Source: Fusibacter bizertensis (lineage in GTDB: Bacteria > Bacillota > Clostridia > Peptostreptococcales > Acidaminobacteraceae). From it: a DNA stretch of 64,000 bases. A program made the position numbers and the translations under genes. Where the stretch lies: the NCBI RefSeq assembly GCF_029914245.1, contig NZ_JARYZI010000003.1:62001-126000 (forward strand), written 5' to 3'. Within the stretch, counting starts at the first letter, position 1. Every line of letters starts with the position of its first letter. The notes under the pieces were generated by a model that saw only the letters and a list, made by a program, of their open reading frames with translations, was not told the origin of the DNA and made no database searches. Positions 53,947 to 62,329 of this stretch are shown here, in pieces.

Positions 53947-55062
53947 TCAAAATAAACTTATTGTTATTTGCATCACTATTTTATCTTCATACTGGTCAAT
54001 TCTCTTAATTGTATTCTTTCCAAGTAAAGATTTTAACTGAAAAATCATATCTCCTTCACTGAACAAATCGAGAATTGCACTCTGACTCATAGGGAGCTTA
54101 TAAAAAGTTCCTCCAGTCACAGCATATTGTATGGTTTGATTATCAAGTAATATAAAACTACCTTCCAATTCTATTTCATATTCTGGAAATGCAAGCAATA
54201 CTGCATCTTTACGAAAATCAAACTGAAGCTTTGGAAAATCTTTTTGAAGTGCTAAAACAGCATTAAACTTAGACTCTCTTATGGTTCCCGTCGTATTAAA
54301 TAATGACAAGTTAAGTTCTACTGTATCTTCAGGTAATCCACCAGTTCGTATCAGTTGATTGAAACTAGCAATTGTTTTTGTAAAAAGCGGTTTTAAACTA
54401 TTCCAAAGTGATTCGATTGACTTTAAATAAGCTTCATAGTGTGACTTTTCCGAACTAAGATTTTCTAAATAATCCTCTAGTTCTAATTTTGCCTTTGCTT
54501 TATCTGAAATTTTATTTGCTAAATCAGTTTTTTGATTTTCTAAATCTAGTTTTACTTCTTCAAAAGTTACTTTTTCACTTTCAAGAGCTACATTGATATT
54601 AAGGGTATCTATCATCAAACCATCCACTTTTTTTGATAAATCTCTTAATAAATTAATTCTATATATAAAATCTTTTAAAGACTTCGAAGAAAATATAACC
54701 TCAACACTTGAAGCAACACCTGATCTTTGCTGAATTTTCAACACTTCTCCGAGATTAGACTTCAAAGCTCCATACCTTTGCTCCATTTCAATAATATTGG
54801 TACTGAGCGTTTCTATTCTAGAATTTGTAGTCTTTATTTTTTCTTCGATTTGAATAGTTTGTGTCTGTAGCAACTCGATCTCTGACGACAAAACAAATAA
54901 CTTCTCAATAATCAACTCTTCTTCTGAAGTTATTTGATTTAATTTATCTTTAGCCTCTTGCTCTGTAGGTTCAGCATAAGCCATATTTAAATTTGCAAAT
55001 GCCACTATAGCCACTACCAAGATTACGCATAAATATAGTTTTGTCTGTCTTATTTTCTTCAT
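53947..55062 (-). CDS. Secreted coiled-coil protein, FtsEX partner without a hydrolase domain
   Basis: About 371 residues. A signal peptide is clear (KKIRQTKLYLCVILVVAIVA, cleavage likely near AYA at about 28). Residues 35-215 are coiled coil with the two-arm layout seen in EnvC, PcsB and CwlO (a turn near SGVASSVEVIFSSKSLKDF, a stretch conserved in those families). The C-terminal 150 residues form a mixed domain ending KIVMQITISLF. It contains none of the LytM (H-x-G-x-D), CHAP or NlpC/P60 motifs. The ATG at 55062 has GAGGCTAATT before it. First gene of an operon with ftsE and ftsX. It is inferred to be the extracellular effector of FtsEX, acting on a hydrolase encoded elsewhere or not by catalysis. 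Confidence 0.78.
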   Translation of the reverse strand: MKKIRQTKLYLCVILVVAIVAFANLNMAYAEPTEQEAKDKLNQITSEEELIIEKLFVLSSEIELLQTQTIQIEEKIKTTNSRIETLSTNIIEMEQRYGALKSNLGEVLKIQQRSGVASSVEVIFSSKSLKDFIYRINLLRDLSKKVDGLMIDTLNINVALESEKVTFEEVKLDLENQKTDLANKISDKAKAKLELEDYLENLSSEKSHYEAYLKSIESLWNSLKPLFTKTIASFNQLIRTGGLPEDTVELNLSLFNTTGTIRESKFNAVLALQKDFPKLQFDFRKDAVLLAFPEYEIELEGSFILLDNQTIQYAVTGGTFYKLPMSQSAILDLFSEGDMIFQLKSLLGKNTIKRIDQYEDKIVMQITISLF

Positions 55063-55190
55063 AATTAGCCTCATATTTTCTGTTTAGCGATGAAAAGACC
55101 ATCCTTAAAGACATTGTAACAGAAAGGTTCACAACAAACGATAAAAAACGAATGATTTATATGTTAAAATAATGAATTTGTCAATAATCG

Positions 55191-55220
55191 TTGGCAAAAG
55201 ATTGTTAAATAGCTTATAAT
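55191..55220 (+). promoter_or_regulatory. Promoter of the GerMN-domain gene
   Basis: TTGGCA (55191-55196), an 18-base spacer and a perfect TATAAT (55215-55220). Directed to the TTG start at 55255. Confidence 0.65.
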
Positions 55221-55254
55221 GGTATAGAAATCAGAGTTGAAAGGAGGCACTATT

Positions 55255-56562
55255 TTGCACAGAATTTTACCGAATATCCTATTTATTGTTATCATCTTTA
55301 TTTTGGCAACGGCTTTCCCGTTGAGTACGGATATTTTATCACTTGATTTATCACAAAAGATTGTCGACAAGCCCGTTGAAGAAGTCGTCATTACCCCCAA
55401 ATTATCTACAGTTATCCCTGAGAAGCAAGATTCAATTCTTAATCCAGAGTTGTATTTTGATATAAAAAGCACTACCTCAGTCTTTCCGGCAGAATTATTG
55501 TCAAACTACTCAGTTGATATCTACTCAGCTACTGAAAAAGTAGCAACTATACCACTAATCAACTTTAAGGCTGTCACTATTTCTAATGTGGAAAACCAAA
55601 AGAGAATTTCAGTACCCAAAATAGACTTGTTAGCTGGACAAGTTGAAGGTTATTATACTTTTAAACTTGTTGAAGATCATAAAAGTTATGATTATAATTG
55701 GTATGCATCGAATATCAATTATTCCAAAGTTTTACTTCAGACAACTGACCAAGTTTCTTCTGGTAATTTAGGCATGACACTTTATTATCCGACAAGTGAT
55801 TATCAATACTTAGTGCCTATTTCAAGAATTATCAAAACACCTGATAACCGTTGGAGAACACTTTATACAGCATTAACCAATGGACCTAAATCTGGGTTAG
55901 GATTATACGAAAATGCGCCAATTATACCTTATGCACCAAATATTAAAATTTCTAAAGGAATTGCATCTATCTATATGTATAGTGCTAATTTGGCTGGATT
56001 TGAAGATAAATATCCACTTGTTGTAGAGAGTATCTCAAAAACTTTTATGTCACTTGGTCAACTTGAGGGTGTTAACTTCTTGCTTGATGATTCATCAAAC
56101 AAAACATTTTCTGGTGTTGATTTAAGGACGACTTTCACATCAGTTCAAGAGAATAGTGCATATATGGCTTATAACAAGGATTCAAATTATTTATTATTAC
56201 TACCACTTGCACTTACAACGAGTAATTTTGATGATCAAGTCAATGAGATTATTTCGGCACTTAAAGGACATTCCGAAAGCTCTAGTGACCTGATCGCTGT
56301 TATACCTGAGGAAGTAACCTTACAAGGCTATACTTTAAACGGTTCCAATTTACAATTGAATTTTAGTGAAAATATAACAAAAGTTTTAACTGATTATCCA
56401 GAATACGAACGTTTAATGTTTAAAGCGCTTCTCTATAGTTGCACAAGCTTAGAAAACGTAAACACACTGCAAATTCAAGCCAATGGTGTTAACATATCAA
56501 ATTCACAAGTTGATTTCACTTCACCAGTTTCTGCAGATCAATACATTAACTTAGAACCTTAA
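55255..56562 (+). CDS. Envelope protein with two GerMN-like domains
   Basis: About 435 residues. The start is a TTG at 55255 placed after AAAGGAGGCACTAT; an upstream in-frame TTG would contain the ribosome binding site. An N-terminal membrane helix or uncleaved signal (ILPNILFIVIIFILATAF) is followed by a Ser/Pro-containing linker and a beta-rich region. GerMN-like domains are seen near 175-285 (GMTLYYPTSDYQYLVPISRII, then LYTALTNGPKSGLGLYEN) and again at about 310-425. GerM proteins act in the envelope of spore formers, and GerMN domains occur also in non-sporulating species. No sporulation gene is nearby. Confidence 0.72.
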   Translation: MHRILPNILFIVIIFILATAFPLSTDILSLDLSQKIVDKPVEEVVITPKLSTVIPEKQDSILNPELYFDIKSTTSVFPAELLSNYSVDIYSATEKVATIPLINFKAVTISNVENQKRISVPKIDLLAGQVEGYYTFKLVEDHKSYDYNWYASNINYSKVLLQTTDQVSSGNLGMTLYYPTSDYQYLVPISRIIKTPDNRWRTLYTALTNGPKSGLGLYENAPIIPYAPNIKISKGIASIYMYSANLAGFEDKYPLVVESISKTFMSLGQLEGVNFLLDDSSNKTFSGVDLRTTFTSVQENSAYMAYNKDSNYLLLLPLALTTSNFDDQVNEIISALKGHSESSSDLIAVIPEEVTLQGYTLNGSNLQLNFSENITKVLTDYPEYERLMFKALLYSCTSLENVNTLQIQANGVNISNSQVDFTSPVSADQYINLEP

Positions 56563-56587
56563 CATGTATATCAAATATTTCAACTTT

Positions 56588-56634
56588 AAAAAGTGGAAAA
56601 CAGCTCTATACTTAGGCTGATTCCGCTTTTTTTT
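56588..56634. terminator. Terminator between convergent genes
   Basis: AAAGTGGAA...CAGC pairs with GCTG...TTCCGCTTT, followed by eight T on the plus strand and with A-rich sequence on the other side. It serves the GerMN gene and possibly the facing regulator gene. Confidence 0.78.
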
Positions 56635-57319
56635 ACTTTTCTTCATAGATTGAACCCGCTAATAATTCTAATTTATTGAGATCTAAAACACTGATACTTT
56701 TCTTTGTTTTCTTTAGCACTTGATTTTTTTCTAATTGTTGGAAAGCACGATGTAATTGGCGATATGTCGTCCCTATAAATTCAGAGACGTCTTGTAAAGA
56801 GTCTTTTAATACAATTTCATCAGATTTAATCTCATGTGCCATAAGATAACTTGCCAATCTATTTTTCACTGGGTATAGCAAATTCAATGAATGGTGTCGA
56901 TCTGCATAAAGTAATTTTGTCGCTAAGGATTTTGAGACATACCAAAGAAACGGTGGATAATCAATTGCCCTTTGTCTCAATACTTCAATTGGGATTCTAA
57001 TTAGTTCAGATGGAAGAACTGCACTAACTGAACAAGAAGCTTTCACATTATTTACAAGTTCAATTTCTCCTAACGAATCAAAAGAGCTATAAAACTGAAT
57101 CAAGAAAGCCTTTCCATTTTCGTGAATTTGGAATACTTTCAATTTTCCTGTCACAAAAAAATAAAAATATGGCATATCTGAATTCGCAACTAATATATCT
57201 TCATCTCTTGAATATCTACAAAGTTCTGCAGATTCCAATACTTCAAATGGCAAAATTTCATCTATCTTATTTTTCATGATCAGTAACTCTAAATATTTCT
57301 TATTTTCAGTAATTTGCAT
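56633..57319 (-). CDS. Crp/Fnr-family regulator (YeiL-like)
   Basis: 228 residues. The N-terminal effector barrel reads FYFFVTGKLKVFQIHENGKA and FYSSFDSLGEIELV, and the C-terminal helix-turn-helix has LQDVSEFIGTTYRQLHRAFQ. This form, with YRQLHRAF, is close to the YeiL-like group, which often sits divergently from DUF606 transporters. No cysteine cluster is visible. A perfect 14-bp palindrome lies 41 bases upstream of its start codon, between it and the DUF606 pair, and is the likely binding site. Confidence 0.88.
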   Translation of the reverse strand: MQITENKKYLELLIMKNKIDEILPFEVLESAELCRYSRDEDILVANSDMPYFYFFVTGKLKVFQIHENGKAFLIQFYSSFDSLGEIELVNNVKASCSVSAVLPSELIRIPIEVLRQRAIDYPPFLWYVSKSLATKLLYADRHHSLNLLYPVKNRLASYLMAHEIKSDEIVLKDSLQDVSEFIGTTYRQLHRAFQQLEKNQVLKKTKKSISVLDLNKLELLAGSIYEEK

Positions 57320-57360
57320 TTCACCACCTCGCTTTAATAGAAATAATTATATCTTAAAAC

Positions 57361-57374
57361 ATGACATATGTCAT
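57361..57374. promoter_or_regulatory. Operator candidate for the divergent Crp/Fnr regulator
   Basis: ATGACATATGTCAT is a perfect 14-bp palindrome. It is centred 41.5 bases before the inferred transcription start of the DUF606 genes, the classic position for class II activation by Crp/Fnr proteins. Confidence 0.72.
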
Positions 57375-57396
57375 ATTTTTTAGTGCTTCAACCCTT

Positions 57397-57402
57397 TATA
57401 CT
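57397..57402 (+). promoter_or_regulatory. -10 element of the DUF606 operon
   Basis: TATACT, with no recognisable -35 box; the palindrome at 57361-57374 overlaps where a -35 would be. Predicted start near 57409. Confidence 0.6.
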
Positions 57403-57465
57403 ATATACATAACAGTTTCATACTGTGTTACTAATTTTTTAATAGATTTAAAGAAAGAGGTACAT

Positions 57466-57882
57466 ATGGCTAAATCGCTAGCTTATTTCACTGGACTGAT
57501 TTTATCAATCATGGTTACATTTAATGGTTTGCTAAGTGGTGCAACGAATACCTATTTTAGCAACATTGTATATCATGGTATTGGGTTGATTTTCTTTGGT
57601 ATTATTGTTTTTGCAATAAGAGACAAACTAACACATGTAAAACTAAAGCCAATACATTTTATACCTGGTATATTAGGTTCACTAACAATAATTCTGAATA
57701 ACGTTGTAATTGGCGCTATTGGTGTTACTTTAATGATTGCTTTTACATTGGTTGGACAAGTGCTTACATCTCTGGCAATTGACCACTGGGGCCTGTTAGG
57801 CAAAAGCATTACAAAACCAACACAAAAACAATGTGTTGGAGTTGGAATCATGATTGTTGGTTTGACAATTATGGTACTATAG
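57466..57882 (+). CDS. DUF606 (DMT-superfamily) membrane protein, first of a pair
   Basis: 138 residues with four or five membrane helices, the half-sized unit of the drug/metabolite transporter superfamily (DUF606/YdcZ). Typical features are TGLILSIMVTFNGLLSG at the start and HFIPGILGSLTIILNNVVIG in the middle, then FTLVGQVLTSLAIDHWGLLG. The ATG at 57466 is chosen because AAAGAGG precedes it; the open frame extends 35 codons upstream but would cross the promoter. It probably pairs with the next gene product as an antiparallel dimer. Substrate unknown. Confidence 0.88.
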   Translation: MAKSLAYFTGLILSIMVTFNGLLSGATNTYFSNIVYHGIGLIFFGIIVFAIRDKLTHVKLKPIHFIPGILGSLTIILNNVVIGAIGVTLMIAFTLVGQVLTSLAIDHWGLLGKSITKPTQKQCVGVGIMIVGLTIMVL

Positions 57883-57891
57883 GAGGAATAT

Positions 57892-58353
57892 ATGTCATCA
57901 TTTATCATCTATTTATTTGCAATTTCATTAGGCGTTTTGGTAACCGTGGTTCCGATTATCAATGGTGAGAACACAAAACAACTCGGGACATTTCGTGTGT
58001 CATTGTTTCATTATTTCTCCGCATTTATAGTAGGTATTATGTTTTATTTAGTATTAAATTCAAGCACACCAGTTTATCAACTTGGTCAGGTTCCTTGGCA
58101 TTATTATCTAGGTGGTGTTTTAGGACTTTCTGTGATCTTACTGATGAACTATTATTCCTCAAGGATAACTGCACTTCACATTTCGATTTTGCCTTTTCTT
58201 GGTCAAATGACCATGGGCCTTATATTAGACTATTTTCTATTTAATCAGCTCAACTTCAAAACCATAATTGGACTCGTAATCGTTTTAACAGGTCTATATA
58301 TACAATCCTCACCTACGCCTTTAAAAGTATCAAAAGTTAATAATGTTTTATAA
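57892..58353 (+). CDS. DUF606 (DMT-superfamily) membrane protein, second of a pair
   Basis: 153 residues with five membrane helices. It has the DUF606 pattern LGVLVTVVPIINGENTKQLG, HYYLGGVLGLSVILLMNYYSS and FLGQMTMGLILDYFLFNQ. It starts nine bases after the first DUF606 gene with AGGAGG before the ATG. The two units together should form one transporter. Regulation by the divergent Crp/Fnr gene is inferred from the shared palindrome. Confidence 0.88.
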   Translation: MSSFIIYLFAISLGVLVTVVPIINGENTKQLGTFRVSLFHYFSAFIVGIMFYLVLNSSTPVYQLGQVPWHYYLGGVLGLSVILLMNYYSSRITALHISILPFLGQMTMGLILDYFLFNQLNFKTIIGLVIVLTGLYIQSSPTPLKVSKVNNVL

Positions 58354-58358
58354 GAAAA

Positions 58359-58415
58359 GGCTCTATAAAAATATTGGTGTGGGGTAAAACTCACCACAAC
58401 ATTAATTATAGAGCC
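58359..58415 (+). terminator. Nested hairpin after the DUF606 pair
   Basis: GGCTCTATA (58359-58367) pairs with TATAGAGCC (58407-58415), with an inner TGGTG/CACCA stem. The T-run is weak (GAATTTATA), so it may be a terminator or another RNA structure. Confidence 0.5.
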
Positions 58416-58448
58416 GAATTTATAAACAAAGTATAGTCAAAACAAAAA

Positions 58449-58476
58449 AGAGTGGGGATCATGAGATCCCCACTCT
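58449..58476 (-). terminator. Terminator after the aldo/keto reductase gene
   Basis: AGAGTGGGGATC pairs with GATCCCCACTCT (12 bp, four-base loop). On the minus strand it is followed by TTTTTTG. Confidence 0.92.
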
Positions 58477-58505
58477 AACTATTTACTTAGATCCGTAAAT
58501 TATAC

Positions 58506-59534
58506 TTACTTTATACTTTTAGCAAGATCAAACTGATGAACCACATTTTTAAGCATGTGCACAATAGGAAGATTGTAAGGACACTTCGTTTCACAGCTGC
58601 CACAAGAGACACAGGCATCTGCTTTTACTGCTAGCCCCTCATATCTCGTAACTGCCCATTCTGCTAGATGATACCGTGTAAGATAGCCTTCCATCAAAAA
58701 CTGTGTTGGAATATCAATCCCTTGAGGGCAAGGTAAACAATAACCGCACCTTCTACAGAACGCTTCACCTAAAGCAGCTACAATTTCATTCATTTCAAGA
58801 ATCTCTTCCTTTGAAAAATCAATTTTCATATTGGCAACAGCTGCATTTTCAGCGACTTGATCTACATGATCCATCCCAGGAATTGCAACACTCACATCAT
58901 GATTTGATAGAATGAATTTCAAACTCAAAGTCCCATTTTGAATTGCGCCACCTGCAAGAGGTTTCATGACAATTACACCAATCCCTCTTTGAGCAGCAAC
59001 TTTAAATAGTGATTCTCCATGTCGTTCCACAATATTATATGGAAACTGAATGGTTTCAAATGGCATCTCCTGAATGATCTGATTAATAAAATCAGCACTA
59101 TGTGCAGTGATGCCAATATGCCTAATCTTTCCATCTGCTTTTGCTTCTAAAAGAGCTTTATATGCACCATTTTCAGACATCACCAAGGCATACTGTTCAA
59201 TGTCTTTAACATTATGACATTGATAGAGGTCTATTACATCAACCTTTAAATTACTTAAACTTTTTTCAATATCGGCTCTCATATCTTCATATGTCCTTGC
59301 CATTGATTTTGTTGCAATGACAAAGTGCTCACGCCCAACCGGTACCATGGCATTACCAATCATCTCTTCACTGGTTGTATAACCACGTGCTGTATCGATA
59401 AAATTCAATCCTTCGGAATACAGCTTTTCAATTAATAGGTTTACATTTTCCTGATCAAGTCTTTGAATCGGTATGCCTCCAAAACCTACTGGGGCAATTT
59501 TAAGTCCAGTTAATCCAAGCTCTCTGTAATTCAT
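58506..59534 (-). CDS. Aldo/keto reductase with C-terminal [4Fe-4S] domain
   Basis: 342 residues. The AKR barrel keeps the catalytic set: Asp and Tyr in DTARGYTTSEEMIG near 47-60, Lys in ATKSMA, and His in YQCHNV. The C-terminal 80 residues carry two cysteine clusters, CRRCGYCLPCPQG and CVSCGSCETKCPYN, typical of the ferredoxin-like tail in this anaerobe-specific AKR group, so electrons may come from ferredoxin. Substrate unknown. GGAGG precedes the ATG. Follows pyk by 15 bases on the same strand, so it may share the glycolytic transcript. Confidence 0.88.
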   Translation of the reverse strand: MNYRELGLTGLKIAPVGFGGIPIQRLDQENVNLLIEKLYSEGLNFIDTARGYTTSEEMIGNAMVPVGREHFVIATKSMARTYEDMRADIEKSLSNLKVDVIDLYQCHNVKDIEQYALVMSENGAYKALLEAKADGKIRHIGITAHSADFINQIIQEMPFETIQFPYNIVERHGESLFKVAAQRGIGVIVMKPLAGGAIQNGTLSLKFILSNHDVSVAIPGMDHVDQVAENAAVANMKIDFSKEEILEMNEIVAALGEAFCRRCGYCLPCPQGIDIPTQFLMEGYLTRYHLAEWAVTRYEGLAVKADACVSCGSCETKCPYNLPIVHMLKNVVHQFDLAKSIK

Positions 59535-59549
59535 GATGCCTCCTAATAA

Positions 59550-61310
59550 TTAGAGTACTCTTGCCTTTCCAGCATAAACGATTCCTTTAGCTGAATCAAG
59601 TGTAATATCAGTACCGTCTTTTAAGAGCTCAGTTGCATTTTGTGCACCAACAACACATGGCTTTTTAAGACTAAGTGCAACTATAGCACCATGAGAAGTA
59701 TAACCACCCTCTTCTACGATTAGGCCAGATGCTTGTTGGATATATGGCATCATATCTTTATCTGTTGAAGTTGAAACCAAAATATCACCAGGCATGAATT
59801 TACCTTCTAATTCTTCCGGAGTACTTCCTACACATGCTTTACCTCTTACAAAGTCCTTAACAAGTCCAGTACCTTTGATTAACACTTCGCCAACCAATTG
59901 TACCTTCATGATGTTTGTCGCGCCAGAAACGCCTACAGGGACACCAGCAGTGATAACTACAAGGTCACCATCTTTAATAAATCCCTTTTCCTTAGCTTTT
60001 TCAACTGACATATCAAAGATTTTATCAGTAGAAGTTCCTTCACCTATAACAACTGGGAACACACCCCATACCATATTCATTCTTCTACAAGATGCTTCTG
60101 TGATTGTACATGCGATTATAGGCGCTTTAGGTCTAAGTTTAGAAACTCTTTTAGCAGTAAAACCTGATGATGTAGCAGTGATAATTGCAGTTGCTTCAAG
60201 CTCTAAAGCTGTATTTGCGGTTGCATGACTTACTGCAGAAGTTACACCTTTCTCATCAGCTAGTGCTACTCTTTTTTGAAGTAATTCTTTATAGTCTAAA
60301 GCTTGTTCTGCTGCATGTGCAATTTTTGCCATTGTTCTAACTGACTCAAGTGGGTATTTACCAGCTGCTGTTTCACCAGAGAGCATAACCGCATCCGTAC
60401 CATCGTAGATTGCATTTGCTACGTCAGTTGCTTCAGCTCTTGTTGGTCTAGGATTACGCATCATAGAATCCAACATTTGAGTAGCTGTAATTACTGGTTT
60501 TCCTTCTCTGTTACACATTTCAATCATTTTCTTTTGAACGATTGGTACAAACTCAGTAGGAATTTCAACACCAAGATCACCACGTGCTACCATTAAACCA
60601 TCAGAAACTTCAAGAATTTCCTCTAAGTTATCAACGCCCTCTTGGTTCTCAATCTTAGAAATAATATGAATTTCATGTGAAAAGTTATCTTCTAAAACTT
60701 TTCTAATTTCTAAAACGTCGCCTGCTTTTCTGATAAATGAAGCCGCTATAAAATCAATACCGTTTCTTATACCAAAGACGATATCATCAATATCTTTTTG
60801 AGTAATTGCAGGTAAGTTGATTTTAACACCAGGAACATTGATTCCCTTGTTGTTTTTTACATCACCACCATTAAGTACTTTTGTTTTAATTTCTTTTTCT
60901 GTTGTAGATAAAACTTCAAGCTCAATTAAACCGTCATCGATAAGCACTTTATCGCCAACAACAACATCTTGTGGCAATCCTACATAAGAGATTTGGCATT
61001 TGTTTTGGTCACCAAGATACTCTTCAACTGTTAAAGTGAATTCTTGACCTTCTACTAATGTATATACTGGCTCTTTGAATTTACCTGTTCTAATTTCAGG
61101 ACCTTTTGTATCTAGTAAGATTGCTACAGGAACACCCAATTCTTCTCTTACTTCTTTGATCATTTCAATACGTGCTAAATGTTCTTCATGGCTACCATGA
61201 GAAAAGTTTAATCTTGCTACACTTAAACCACTTTTTACTAACTCTTTGAAAATCTCTCTTGGTTCACTTGCTGGTCCAATCGTACAAACGATTTTGGTTT
61301 TTCTTAACAT
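59550..61310 (-). CDS. pyk: Pyruvate kinase with C-terminal PEP-utilising domain
   Basis: 586 residues: the three canonical pyruvate kinase domains (start RKTKIVCTIGPASE, substrate-binding MVARGDLGVEIP, MLSGETAAGKYPLE) plus about 110 C-terminal residues resembling the swivelling His domain of PEP-utilising enzymes (GILVSTSTDKD and TSHGAIVALSLKKPCVVG). This extra domain is common in Bacillus and clostridial forms. It makes pyruvate and ATP in the last step of glycolysis. The ATG at 61310 has AGGAGGAATTTT upstream and is preferred over a start 36 bases earlier. Follows pfkA. Confidence 0.96.
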   Translation of the reverse strand: MLRKTKIVCTIGPASEPREIFKELVKSGLSVARLNFSHGSHEEHLARIEMIKEVREELGVPVAILLDTKGPEIRTGKFKEPVYTLVEGQEFTLTVEEYLGDQNKCQISYVGLPQDVVVGDKVLIDDGLIELEVLSTTEKEIKTKVLNGGDVKNNKGINVPGVKINLPAITQKDIDDIVFGIRNGIDFIAASFIRKAGDVLEIRKVLEDNFSHEIHIISKIENQEGVDNLEEILEVSDGLMVARGDLGVEIPTEFVPIVQKKMIEMCNREGKPVITATQMLDSMMRNPRPTRAEATDVANAIYDGTDAVMLSGETAAGKYPLESVRTMAKIAHAAEQALDYKELLQKRVALADEKGVTSAVSHATANTALELEATAIITATSSGFTAKRVSKLRPKAPIIACTITEASCRRMNMVWGVFPVVIGEGTSTDKIFDMSVEKAKEKGFIKDGDLVVITAGVPVGVSGATNIMKVQLVGEVLIKGTGLVKDFVRGKACVGSTPEELEGKFMPGDILVSTSTDKDMMPYIQQASGLIVEEGGYTSHGAIVALSLKKPCVVGAQNATELLKDGTDITLDSAKGIVYAGKARVL

Positions 61311-61349
61311 AAAATTCCTCCTAATAAGTCCTTTAAAATTACCCATATA

Positions 61350-62309
61350 TTAAATTGCCAAAATTCTTGCCAATTCGTATATACCTTTATCATAGTCTTT
61401 CTTCATATTTAAAGCTTCATCAAAATCAAGTGCAATCATTTGATTACCTTTAATACCTACCGCTTTTCCATACTGCCCTTCCATAAGTAATTCTACAGCA
61501 TGTGCCCCCATTCTCGATCCTAAGATTCGATCATTTGGTGTTGGGGTTCCACCTCTTTGTAAATAGCCTATAACACTAACCTTTACATCGGAGCTGGTTT
61601 TACTTTTAATTTGTTCTGCCAGTTCATAAGGTTTACCTACACCTTCCGCTAGCAAGATGATACTATGCAATTTTCCACGTTTTTTGCCACGAATGATCGT
61701 TCGACAAAGTTCGTCTACATCTGTATCGAGTTCTGGAATAATCACAGCTTCAGCACCACCTGCAAGACCACCATAAAGTGCAATGTCACCACAATTTCTA
61801 CCCATGACTTCAATGATATTCACCGTTCCATGGGATGATGATGTATCTCTTATATTACCAATTGCACTAACAACAGTGGTAAGTGCCGTATCAAAACCTA
61901 AAGTATAATCCGTATAAGCTAAATCATTATCTATGGTACCTGGAATACCAATTGTAGGGAATCCAGCCTCAGCCAATCGCTTAGCGCCATTAAAAGATCC
62001 ATCTCCACCAATAACTACAAGGCTATCAACTTTAAACATTCTTAACATCTGAAGACCTTTATTAAACCCTTCATCAGTTTTAAAGTCAAGACACCTTGCG
62101 GTCCTTAGCATCGTACCTCCACGATGAATAATATCACCTACAGAAGTTATATTTAAGTTTTCGATATCGCCTTCTATTAAACCTTGATAGCCTCTATAAA
62201 CTCCTGCTACCTCGAACCCATGATATATGGCAGTTCTAACCACAGCTCTTATGGCTGCATTCATACCTGGTGCATCGCCACCACTTGTTAGTACACCAAT
62301 TTTCTTCAA
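61350..62309 (-). CDS. pfkA: ATP-dependent 6-phosphofructokinase
   Basis: 319 residues, the family's normal length. KKIGVLTSGGDAPGMNAAIR, the ATP site VVIGGDGSFNGAKRL, the catalytic GTIDNDLAYTDYTLGFDTA, and VSVIGYLQRGG are conserved. It phosphorylates fructose 6-phosphate in glycolysis. The start is taken as TTG at 62309 because AAAGGAG lies at the right distance and the product then has the usual length; a GTG at 62318 sits on the ribosome binding site. Second gene in dnaE-pfkA-pyk. Confidence 0.95.
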   Translation of the reverse strand: MKKIGVLTSGGDAPGMNAAIRAVVRTAIYHGFEVAGVYRGYQGLIEGDIENLNITSVGDIIHRGGTMLRTARCLDFKTDEGFNKGLQMLRMFKVDSLVVIGGDGSFNGAKRLAEAGFPTIGIPGTIDNDLAYTDYTLGFDTALTTVVSAIGNIRDTSSSHGTVNIIEVMGRNCGDIALYGGLAGGAEAVIIPELDTDVDELCRTIIRGKKRGKLHSIILLAEGVGKPYELAEQIKSKTSSDVKVSVIGYLQRGGTPTPNDRILGSRMGAHAVELLMEGQYGKAVGIKGNQMIALDFDEALNMKKDYDKGIYELARILAI

Positions 62310-62329
62310 AGTTCTCACTCCTTTTGGTA

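Noticed and set aside
57361-57465. 35-codon upstream extension of the first DUF606 protein
   Set aside because: It would run through the palindrome and promoter, and AAAGAGG favours the ATG at 57466.
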